The notes below the pieces were generated by a model. It saw nothing but the letters and a program-made list of their open reading frames with translations, made no database searches and was not told the DNA's origin. From Benincasa hispida (lineage: Eukaryota; Streptophyta; Magnoliopsida; Cucurbitales; Cucurbitaceae), in the NCBI RefSeq assembly GCF_009727055.1, contig NC_052354.1, positions 52,042,931 through 52,106,930 on the forward strand: a stretch of DNA of 64,000 nt, written 5' to 3'. Shown here piece by piece: positions 22,848 to 32,573 of the stretch; the first letter of the stretch is position 1, and every line of letters begins with the position of its first letter. A program made the position numbers and the translations under genes.

Positions 22848-25538
22848 TTAATGGTTGCGCTCTGCTACTTGTCTTTGGTTCAGGTGGATCGTATAGATAT
22901 TGCGTTGAATGTTGATCAACACCTGCCTGGTCATCGCAACACTACATTGCAACTCTTCTTGTCGCTCGTGTACCTCCGTTATTCGCTGGCAGAAATAATC
23001 ATGCTGATGAGAAAGAAGAGAACGCATATCAGCAAGTTCAGCAGCTAGGGTGGCAATGGTGGGCTGCATCTGCGATGTTTCGCCATCAACGTTTTGGGGT
23101 TGGGCAGAAGTGCCTTCACCCAAATCGTGTGGGTCATCAACATGCGACAGTGGAAGGGAAAATTGCGGTGAAAATGAAGGGGAGGATGGAGCTACTAGAT
23201 ATGCGTTAGGTGAATCAGAAGCAAGGAAAAAGTTGGTAAAATGCTCAGGAAGTGGGGAATGAGGTTCTACAGGAGGGCTTGGAGGGCAGATGATCAAAGG
23301 CAAAGGGTCCAAGGGTTCAAGATCTTGCGGTGATGGCTCTTGGACTTTTTCCTTTCCTTTGTCAACCTTGCGCTGTTTCTTTGGTTTCGGCTGCTGCGGC
23401 ACATTTAAGTCGATCATGGGCCTTTTAGGTGGAAGTTCGGGGCAATGTGGGGAATCTTTGAGAAGCATTCTCAAAATCTTGACGTTGATGAGACCATGTA
23501 CTTCTGACATTGGTTCTTCTTCAATACCCACACCTAGTGAGAGGCATAGGCTTGAGACTTTCCAAGGAAATAAATATTAGCCTCTTATGTGCCCCACAAA
23601 ACCTCGAATCTGTCTTGCGATCAATTGGCCCACGTCTATTGGAATGTCGCGTGCGATGCAGTATGCGGCCATGACTCTATCCCTCGAAATTGTTTTATCA
23701 TGTGAAGTTGGGATGAGTCGTTGTTTCACCACATACACCCAAAGCCACGCTTCTGGAAATAGTCTATTGGACGCAAGGGTTCTGATGCCTTTTAAGGAAA
23801 CCGACCACTGAGTGCCCGGTTGCGTTAATATCTTCAGTGCATCTTCCATCTGTTCTTCTGTGGGATCATCAATGATTTTATTACCCGGCGCATCCGAGAT
23901 GTCCTTCATGCTGTCTCTTATACACATCTAGATGTGTATAAGAGACAGGCGTTAATATCCTCAACGCATCTTCCATCTGTTGTTCTGTGGGATCATCAAT
24001 GATTTTATTACCCGGCGCATCCGTGATGTCCTTCATCTGATATAATTCATTGATGTCCTTTGCCCTGAAAGACACCACTTCCCCTTTCATGGTCACCGCA
24101 TCTTTGGTGCCATGGAGCTGTCCATTATAAAAGTCTCCCACTACTATTGGAATGACGATGGATGGACACTGGCAAAATGTTTCCCATCCATGTTCTAGTA
24201 CAACACTTGTAATCAAGTCCGGTAGTGGCGTTGGTGCAGGGAAGTATCCCATCTCCATCATTATATCATCATTCTTTTTCTTCTTGGATGGTCGTCCCTT
24301 AGCCAACGCAAGCTCACTACTTTTTGCTACTGCTTTGCGCTTCTCTTTTTTCAATGCAAGGCGGGATCTTTGTTTTTGTTTCCTTTCCCTTTCCTTGCGT
24401 TGTTCTTCCTTCTCCCACTCCGCAATTTTTCTGCCTTTCTTTTCTCGAATGCACTGAACATTTGCTCGGTGCCTCTTCTCCTTCTTTTCTTCCTCCTCTT
24501 CTTCTCTCATTTATTTCTCAAATTCTCTTTTGAACTGCTCTGAGACCAGTAAAATGCGTTGTTCTTCCTCGAGCCTTATTCTTTCCTCGTCTGTCGATAT
24601 AATGTTGTTGCATCGCACTTCTTCATCTTGTAATTTTCTCCTTAAATCGCCTTCTGTGATGATCTGTTGTGCCCGCCATCTTATCTTGTTTTTCTTTCTT
24701 CTCTCTTCTTCTCCTCTCCTTTTCCTCTACTGCACTTTGCAAAATTGGCGGGTCGATTGTTGACCCTTGTGGTGCATTCTCCTTGCGACGCCGCAAACGG
24801 GGGGTGATGTCTGAATCTTCTCCATCATCAGTCGCAACCGTTCTTACTTGCATTGATTCCTCTTCAAGTTACGCTGATTCTTTTTGTTGCGTTAACACCC
24901 CCTCATCCACCCTTGTGGTGGTTGATTCTCCATCGACTTCTGGGCTCTTAGCCCTCTTTTTCTTCTCTTCCTCTTTCTTCAGGCATTTGTCCTCCCGCCT
25001 GCGTCCTTATTTTCACTCGTTTTTCTTTCTTTCTTCTTGATTGGATAGGCTTCCTTATCTCCTTCAGCCTTCTTCTCCTTGATCTTCTTCTTCTAGGCTA
25101 CTTCTCTGCCACCGCTTCCTCCAAAGCAACCCTGATGTGTCCCTTATAGGATTCTGTATGAACAGTTTCCTTAGGATCCGAAATGGCCAGGGCACTCCTT
25201 CTCGAAGCTTCCTCCATCTTCTCCTCCAAAGGTAGTGACTGATTAACAACCCCCACTTTGGGCAGCCCTCCTTCCTTATCATCTCGTCTTTTTCTCTCGC
25301 TTTCAGAAGACAGTGTTAGGAGTGGGGCACTCTCCGTGCTCTGCCCCTCTCTAATGCGGAGTGGTCTGGCTGCTACAGGCTTTCGTTGAGGTTTTTCGGG
25401 GATTCGTGGGATGGGTTTTGGTTGAGCGGCAAGAGGCGACTTACTGCAAGGAATGCCACCTCTCTTGCAGTGATTTGGGCTTGTGAGGGTGACGAGGGTA
25501 AAGAAGATGAATGGGAAGACTGGTCAGCCATAGTTATA
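22848..25538 (-). pseudogene. second ORF with a Transposase_32-like domain
   Basis: ATG at 25538 opens with MADQSSHSSSLPSSPSQAQ and then shifts frame. A long K/E/R-rich charged segment, probably coiled coil, spans about 24880-24330. Next comes a domain resembling the Pfam 'putative plant transposon protein' (Transposase_32) family: GDFYNGQLHG near 24130, VVSFRAKDINELY near 24065, then PEAWLWVYVVKQRLIPTSHD and GQLIARQIRGFVG (23590-23760). The C-terminal part (23531-22848) is proline-rich, then Q-rich with a MQPTIATLAAELADMRSLL helix. The role of this family is not established. The ORF is broken by frameshifts and by an adapter-mediated false duplication at 23911. It sits downstream of gag and upstream of the 3' LTR, where pol would be expected. 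Confidence 0.6.
23820..24038. other. Nextera mate-pair junction adapter inside a false duplication
   Basis: CTGTCTCTTATACACATCT (23911-23929) is joined to its reverse complement (23930-23948), the Tn5 mosaic-end pair used as a mate-pair junction adapter. The same roughly 90-bp segment lies on both sides (23822-23910 and 23949-24037) with several mismatches, so two repeat copies were fused at a chimeric read. It is not a biological palindrome. Confidence 0.96.
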
Positions 25539-25562
25539 CTGAGTGAAGAAGTTGGGAAGTTC

Positions 25563-25700
25563 TTAGGGTTTTAGGAAGAAAGTGGAAAGTCTGGGTATGC
25601 AGAGGTGATTAGGGTTTCTGTTTGCAAAAAACTCAAATAAACGACCTAAGAAAGAGGAGTCCAGAATTTATAGGTTGGGCCTTAATGGGCCCAACACAAA
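25563..25700 (-). promoter_or_regulatory. promoter-like region of the second ORF
   Basis: On the minus strand, TTGGGCCCATT and GGCCCAAC (25675-25693; site II/TCP-type TGGGCC motifs) are followed by TATA box CCTATAAATTC (about 25664-25674). Two telo-boxes AAACCCTAA follow (25609-25617 and 25563-25571), and the ATG is at 25538. In plants, site II plus telo-box upstream of an ATG is typical of ribosomal-protein and other growth-linked genes. The region looks like a complete short promoter and 5' UTR inside a retrotransposon. Confidence 0.6.
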
Positions 25701-26965
25701 TTCTGCGATGGCAGGCCTCGAGGTACTCAAAAAGCCTGCCACCGTGCGCCTCACATTTATGAATCAGCAGAGAAGTATGTCCTTTCATCTGCGAAATCGT
25801 CATTTCCTTGGAAGCCTAAACGATTGGACTACTCTATTTGCAAAAAAAATTTGTCTTTTGTGTTTTATTTGGATGGGCGCAAGGTTAAGAATCAACGCAA
25901 TGCCTCCATCAACGTAAATGCATCTTTTGCAGAGGACAGGAAACAACGCATATATCAGCGCAACACACTCCTCAACTCAACACATTTCTAGAGGATGGGC
26001 GCACGGTATTTCTACTGGCGCAACACTACNGCAACACTACCTCAACATAGTGCGTTTTCGCTAAGGACAGGCGAAAAATACATACGAGTGCAACACACCC
26101 CTCAACGCAATGGATTTGGGTAGGATGAATGCAAAGTGTCTCTTGTTACACAAGATGCACCCATCATCGAAATGCATACCAGATGTTGATTGTTATTATT
26201 ATTTTTATTTATTTTTTTCCATCAACGCAAGTCACTAGGATTTTGTGGTAATCAATTTCTTTTAAACAATCATTCACCACAATTAAGGATAGCGCAATTA
26301 ATAAAGAAAAGTAAGAAAATTAGACAGAGTATGGAAAGTAACGCAAGTGAATTAAATGAGAAGTAATTTCATAAAGCAGTGAAAACAAGTTTAAAGAAGC
26401 AATAAATAACAAAATTCATAAAGCATTAAAGAAAGTAATTAAGAAAGCAATTAAACATAGAATTTAGAGATATGGATCGAAAGACATTTTTCCCATGATG
26501 AACGCAATCCACACCTCTGCAGGCGGTCAAGCTTGCATGCACAATGTCATCAAGGACATTGCTCCTTCCCATGAGATCCTGGGGCTTCGAAATTACTTGG
26601 CAGCGTTCCAGGTGTTCTACTACATAGTTCGACTGCCAGTTGCCCAACTTGGATCTCCAAGTTTCTAATTGAAGATTCTTGTGACTGCATGACAACATCA
26701 TTCTTCTCAATATATTTCTTGAGCAGGACTCCAATGAATTTCCAGAGGTGTTTTAGGAGGATGGTTGGTTTTGCGGTTGTCTCTGATGACCCTGATTCTG
26801 GTTTTGATGAAAAGGTGGAGGGTTTCCTCGATTCCCAGAATTGTTGCTCTGATGGTTACTCGACCCACCCTGGTTGTGATTCCCTCCCCAATCGAAGTTA
26901 GGGTGATTCCTCCAATTGGGATTATAAGTATTGTTGTATGGATTGTTCTAGATAGCACACACTTG
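25700..26965. other. gag/second-ORF spacer of the Athila-like element, with a single-N join (26030)
   Basis: Non-coding, with many 'caacgca' words. At 26030 an N separates two copies of gcaacactac, again a contig-end overlap. I see no pol-like sequence here. The frames at 26426-26977 have no recognisable domain. Confidence 0.55.
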
Positions 26966-28026
26966 TTACGGGCTTGATGGGCACATTTCTACCGCATGGC
27001 CCCCTCCACATTGGACGTAACTTATTGCGGCCACTTGTGCCGGCGCATTGGATTGCGCTGATCCTTGGGAGAGGACACCTTGATTAAGTGCCATCGATTG
27101 TAGAAGAGAGGTCATCGCGGCCATCTGTGCAGCCAAAGTTGTCATTATATCCGCAGGTACAATGGCATGTCTCTTATACACATCTAGATGTGTATAAGAG
27201 ACAGCATCTGTGCAGCCAAAGTTGTCATTATATCCGCAGGTACAATGGCATTATTGTTTCTTTTTCTCTCGGATCCTCTTCCTCCGTACCCATCATCTAC
27301 CCAGTCATCCATATTCCGCGAGATGCGGTCAAGGATGACCTTGTCCTCTGTGTAAGTTTTATTCATAAATCCTCTTGCTGCAGAGGCATCAGCAACAGCT
27401 TGCGTTGATTTGTTCAGGTCGTCGTAAAACATTTCCATCAGAATGCAATCGGGTATCCCGATATGCGAACAATTCTTCACCAATCTTCTGAATCACACCC
27501 AGGCGATACTAAGGGTCTCATTTTCCATTTGCTCAAAATTCAACACATCCTTTCGTCTCCTTACGTTGACTGCTGGAGGAAAGAACTTCTTCATAAACTG
27601 TTCCACCAACTAATCCCAAGACGTTATTTTGTTTGGCTCCAACGAATGAGCCCACCTTTTAGCAGTATCCCTCAAGGTGTATGGGAAGAGGTAAAGTCTG
27701 ATACCTTCTAGGGTGACGCCAGGAATAGAGAAGGTACTGCACATCTCAACAAAACTGGTCAGATGGGCATGCGGGTCCTCACCTTGTAGACCTCCAAACT
27801 GCCCCGTGTTTTGTATCATTTGGAGCATGACCAATTTTATCTCGAAACGTGCATTCTCCTCAACTATTGGACGTGAAATTCCAGGTGAGAAGTCATAGAG
27901 ATTGAGCGCCGCGTAGTTCCTCATTGGAATATTACAGTCAGCGGCAAGAAAAACAGGATCTTGCGCTGGCCGGTTTATCTCTTAATTTACTTCGGGTGCC
28001 TTATTATTATTGTTGTTTTCTGCCAT
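26966..28026 (-). pseudogene. Athila-like gag
   Basis: It opens MAENNNNNKAPEVN and continues past a TAA. The retrotransposon gag domain is recognisable: GEDPHAHLTSFVEMCSTF (about 27760-27815), RLYLFPYTLRDTAKRWAHSL (27630-27700), QFMKKFFPP, and CSHIGIPDCILMEMFYDDL (about 27410-27465). A degenerate zinc knuckle near 26985-27020 reads YVQCGGGHAVEMCP, where the first cysteine is replaced by tyrosine. Gag would form the particle that packages element RNA. There are at least three in-frame stops. A mate-pair adapter at 27168-27204 with a repeated 45-bp flank breaks the frame artificially. Confidence 0.82.
27120..27252. other. second Nextera junction adapter with duplicated flanks
   Basis: TGTCTCTTATACACATCT and its reverse complement occupy 27168-27204, lacking the first C. 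The bases on the left (from about 27122 to 27166) are repeated on the right (27205 to about 27251). This is a library artefact retained in the assembly. Confidence 0.96.
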
Positions 28027-28220
28027 ATTGACTCTTCTTTGCCTTGCTCTATTCCGGCGTGCCCTTGTGCAAAAAGTACACTCGATCTCTAGGTCAGCTT
28101 CGAATTCTGGATAGTTCCAGTACTCATAAACTGTCAGCCTGTTCTTTGCGTTAAATAGGCAGTACAAAAAGATCTGTCCTAAGAAATACCACAAAAGTAT
28201 TCAACAATAACTGTTATCAA

Positions 28221-28238
28221 TCCCCGACAACAACGTCA
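28221..28238 (-). other. primer-binding site (tRNA-Asp type, decayed)
   Basis: On the minus strand TGACGTTGTTGTCGGGGA directly follows the 5' LTR. It resembles the Athila primer site for tRNA-Asp with a few changes. It fixes the inner edge of the LTR at about 28239. Confidence 0.6.
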
Positions 28239-30110
28239 TAAACTTGATGACATAAAATTTCTTCCTTATTATGCATGCACTGTGATGATAGATGATGTGC
28301 TAAATATGCGCTCTAGTGCTTTGCAATAAAGAGAATTTATGCGATACTACTACTAAATATGCATTGTTAATGATATGTTTGTAGTATGCGATAGAGTAAT
28401 GCGTGTCACAAGTTTCCTTGCACTGAAACCAAGTATAATTCCAATGCAAGTTTCTCAAAATAATCCAAGGTCGAACATAGGGATTGTTTTCGTTAATGCG
28501 TTACTTTTTGTGATACATGCGACCAGTTTTTACAATTAATAAAGAATTGGTTTATACAGGAATCTAGAGTGCAATGAAAATAAAGTTGCGTTGATAAAAT
28601 AAAATTGCATTGAAAATAAAATCCTAAACTAATATGATACAAGGTACAAGATACATGATACATGATACTGAGTTCAAGACTGACTGTGAAGTTATACAAA
28701 GGATCGTGGTATACGATGGCAAGACTTTATGGATGAATCAGAAAAAGAATAACTAGTAAAAACAACGCAAGTTTGTTAATTACGTTAAAGAGGCAACTAA
28801 GGTTCTGCTTTCCCTTGGCGTACACCTCTCGGTGATCGATCGTGTTCCCATATCTCAATGGCGAAACAGGGATGAAAGTGATGAACGCAAGGTTGCTTCC
28901 ATCTCTGAAAGTACTTCTCGCTTTAGTTAACGCATTCTTTCAACCCTCTCTCGATAGGCGGAATAACATCTTCACTTCTGCTCTCACAGGTGAAGATGTC
29001 ATCGAGCATGCTTTAGCTAAACATAATTATTTCCTTAACACAAATTAATTTACTTGCTTAATTCTTGCTAATTACCTAGGGAATTAGGAAAACGTCATGG
29101 AGAAAATGGATTATGGATGAACGGAAATAGACAGAGAGATGATAATGGTGATGATCATAACAATTAATACTAAGATTAAGCGTCTGATACATGGTGTGAA
29201 TGATAGAGTAAAGAAGATGAATACAAGTGATGAAATAAAGATTTAGAGACAAATACAAAAGAAGTGTTAACGTCTTGACATAGATTTGAATGGAGGTTAT
29301 GCTTGCCGGCGTGTGGAAGTAATGAAGAGGAGAGCTTCCCTCTCAGGCTTGCTCTTCTAGTAAAAGTGACTTCGTACAGAGCTTCAAAGGCGGAGATTGG
29401 AAGGATTCTTTGCCCGGAGACTCATCTCTTGGCCTTGTCTCGTGATTTTTCCCGGATCTACTCTAGAAGTCGCTCAGACCAGTCTCTCTCACAGATCATT
29501 ATATACACGTTTCTATGTATTCAAGTATATCTTTTAGTGAATTTGCATAAGCTATTTATAGAGGAAGCTTGGCTCTTTGACTTTGTGGTCCTCACTATAT
29601 GGTTATGATACTTCCTGAAATGATGGAGTGAATATTCCTTCTGTTACGCCATCAACCTGTCAAAAATGCACAATCGAAAGCTGTACGCGTGTCAGAATCC
29701 TCCGCAAATGCGTTGCTCTTTACATCTTCGATCGATCGCGCATGCGGAATTGATTTTGATTACTGCATGCGGTTGAGATTGCGTTGATCACAAAGCTCTT
29801 GATTGATTGTTGCCTGCGCCGTCATTGCGTTGATCATCTCTTCATTCCTAATTGATAGGCGCAATGTGACGTAAATGCGTTGTTCACTTTATCTTTGAGC
29901 CATGAACGCATGTGGTGACTGATTTCCTACAAAACAGAAATTGAAACACTCTATTCTACCATCGCAATAGTGTTAGTGGGTGTATTCACGACATTTTATA
30001 AGTTTCGCATTTCTTAGCCAATTTGTATACTATCGACGCAACTTTTCTTTCTTTTAGCCGCAATATCTAAATAAAATAGTATAAATAACTTGTATTTCTA
30101 CAAGTTATCA
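28239..30110 (-). mobile_element. 5' LTR of the Athila-like element
   Basis: On the minus strand it begins TGATAACTTGTAG at 30110 and runs to about 28239. It matches the solo LTR 30627-32411 along most of its length, with shared blocks at about 28800-29000 and 31130-31320. A TATA box (TATAAATA on the minus strand, 29553-29560) marks the promoter. The first 27 bases form a hairpin with a GAAA loop (30084-30109). The open frames inside are not genes. Confidence 0.8.
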
Positions 30111-30626
30111 GTTATTCACGTACCGTTGGAGCTTTGAGCTATAAGTCCATAAGGTCCCCTTGGTAGATCAATGGATTTAGTTGAGGATCAGTTTTTGGTG
30201 TTGATTTGAAATGTTCAAATTGACAAGAGGTGTTTTGATTATATATGATATAATCGATATGATGTATGAGATACATCTAGTGGAGGATTGATGTAAATTA
30301 GATTTACATTAAGCACCATGGAATAGAAAAATGACTATGGTTTATATGTTTCATGAGATGAAATATTAAAACTATAGGTTATAAATATAGTATGATAAGT
30401 TGGTTATCATTTATATTTATAATAATATTAATTATTTGATAATTAATTATTTTTCTTTAATAACCAAGTGAGTGGGTGATTATTGAATTCATGGTAACCA
30501 TGAGTTTAAAAAGAAAGTGGTTTTCTTAATTTTAGTACGAATGATTTACAAACTGCTAAAAAGTTTTTGTAAAAAGTTTTTTGAGTTTTCTTTCTCGCAT
30601 AAAAGAAACTTACGTAGTTGTCAAGT
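30111..30626 (+). mobile_element. 3' LTR of the plus Copia copy, segment 2
   Basis: It resumes with gttattcacgtaccg, which matches the minus LTR at 5998-6018 and 33355-33376 in reverse. It continues to TCAAG (30622-30626), the target duplication of the next inserted solo LTR. Confidence 0.78.
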
Positions 30627-32411
30627 GTTGTGAAAATGCTGATGTGTATGATGTTCTATGCTCGAAATGATGCGATACTACTTCTACATATACGTTAATT
30701 ATGGATGTTTACGTAGTAAGCCATGCGTTGTCACAAGTTTCCTTACGATGGAACCAAGTTTAATTCCACCGCAAGTTTCTTGGTATGAACTGAGGTCGAA
30801 CACAGGGACTATTTTAGGTTATTGTGGTATGTTCATGATATATGCGACCAGGTTTTTCAATCTTTAAAAATGGGTTTGTACAAGTATATAAATTGCGGTA
30901 AAATAAAGTAAGCAGTAAAAAATGCGCTAATAAAATAAAATATAATAAACCTAAGTTAGATGATACAAGATACAGGCTCATGATTCAAGATGTTGGGGTC
31001 AAGGTTGGCGGTGAAGGTTATGCAAAGAACGTGGAATGCGGCGGCAAGTCTTATGAACAGAATAGAAAGAGAAAGATAAATAATATAAACAGCGTAAGTT
31101 CTCAATTGCGTTGAAGCTAGAAATACTGTTTCGCTCCTCTTGGCGTACACCTTTCAGTGATCGGCCACGCTCCCATGAAACAGAGAATAACGTAATGAAC
31201 GCAAGGTTGCTTCCATGTCTAGAAGTACTACTCGCTTTAGTTAACGCATTCTTCTAACCTTCTCTCGATAGATCAAAATGGAATCTTCACTTCTACTCTC
31301 ACAGGTGAAGATGTCGTATAGCATGCCTTAGCTAAACGAATTTTATACCTTTAACACAGATTAAGTACTTGTTTGATTCATATTAACTATCAGGGGATTA
31401 AGAAGGCATCATGGAAAAAGTGATTAATAGAGGAATGGAAATAGACAGAGAATGGTATATGAAAGCTATCGAAACATTTAATATGTATATTAAGCGTTTG
31501 ATACATGGTGTGTGAATGAAGAGATAAAGAGAAAGTGAAATACAATGATGAAAGAGACAGAACAGATACAAACAAGTGCCAATGTCTTGGCACTGATTCG
31601 ATGGAGATCTGCTTGCCTGATAGGATGGATCTGATGGTAGGAAGAGTTTCCTTCTCAGGCTTGCTCCACCGGTAGCAGAGATCTATGCATAGGGCTTCCA
31701 ATCGGGTGTTTGGCAGATTAGATCTGAGACTCACCTCTCGGCCTTTTCTCGTCTTCTTCTCGGATTTCTTCACTTAAGCACTCAGCTCAGCCTTTTCTTT
31801 CAACACTTTTGCAGCAATTAGCCCCGTATCAAGTAGCATGAGTTTTCTCTGAAATCTATGGGGTATTTATAGGTGCAGGTCTTTGACTCCGGCATTGTGA
31901 TCCCTACTGATTGGTATGATAATTTCGAAGATGGAGAAATAATTATTCCTTCTGTTATGCAATCAGACCGTCAATTCTGCACAACCGTTAGTTATACACG
32001 TGTCTCAATCCTCCGCTTTTGCGTTGCTCAACTGCATCTTTCGATCATGGATTTGCATGCGGTGTTGTTTTTATTACCGCATGCGGTTGAAATACAGCTT
32101 TGGATCGACTGTCGTATTGCGTCGTCATTGCGGTAATCGTCTCTTCATTGTTGATTGATGGTCGCAATGTGACAGAGATGCGTTAATCAGTTTCTTGTGA
32201 GCCTTGAGCGCACGCGGTGACTTGGTTTCTTGCAAAACAGAGTAAAATTTGGCTTGTCTTCCATCTTTATGGTGTTAGTGGGTGTAATTGCAATCATTTA
32301 TAAGTATTGTAATTCTAGCTAATTTTCATACAATCGGTGCATATTCACTAACTTTCAGCCGCAATATCTAGATAAGGTGGCATAAATAACTTGTATTTCT
32401 ACAAGTTATTA
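30627..32411 (-). mobile_element. Athila-like solo LTR, TSD TCAAG
   Basis: The 1785-bp insert has TCAAG at 30622-30626 and 32412-32416. It is the same family as the LTR at 28239-30110. On the minus strand it carries a TATA box (31864-31871) and the same terminal hairpin (32385-32410). Its first dinucleotide is TA in place of TG, which turns the terminal G-T wobble of the hairpin into an A-T pair. Confidence 0.88.
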
Positions 32412-32573
32412 TCAAGTAAATACGGATTTACTAAACGACGGCTAGGGCTAGCTAAATGATCGTGCAGAGTAGAGCTAAACGATCGTGCAGTATTTACTAA
32501 ATGATCGCATAGTTTTGCTAGACGATCGCTTGCCCTAAGTAAAAGATCGTGTAGTGTCTGTAGATGATCGAAT
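32412..32573 (+). mobile_element. 3' LTR of the plus Copia copy, segment 3
   Basis: A CGATCG-rich segment continuing the plus LTR after the solo LTR. It stops near 32573, where an LTR in the opposite direction begins, making an inverted repeat with roughly 32690-32870. Confidence 0.65.

Larger units (their letters stand above)
21523..30110 (-). mobile_element. non-autonomous Athila-like Ty3/gypsy element
   Basis: Order on the minus strand: 5' LTR (30110-28239), a decayed tRNA-Asp-type primer site (28221-28238), gag (28026-26966), a second ORF region (25538-22848), a polypurine tract (tttgggggtg, about 21543-21555), and only the first 20 bases of the 3' LTR (21523-21542). I find no protease, reverse transcriptase or integrase in the 6.7-kb interior, so it would depend on a relative for movement. 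The 3' LTR was lost in a deletion that also took about 265 bp of the surrounding Copia LTR. Two adapter sequences and one N show that the interior is partly misassembled. Confidence 0.75.

Noticed and set aside
23930..24000. Perfect 38-bp palindrome as a regulatory or origin hairpin
   Set aside because: It is identical to the Tn5 mosaic-end junction adapter and is flanked by duplicated sequence.
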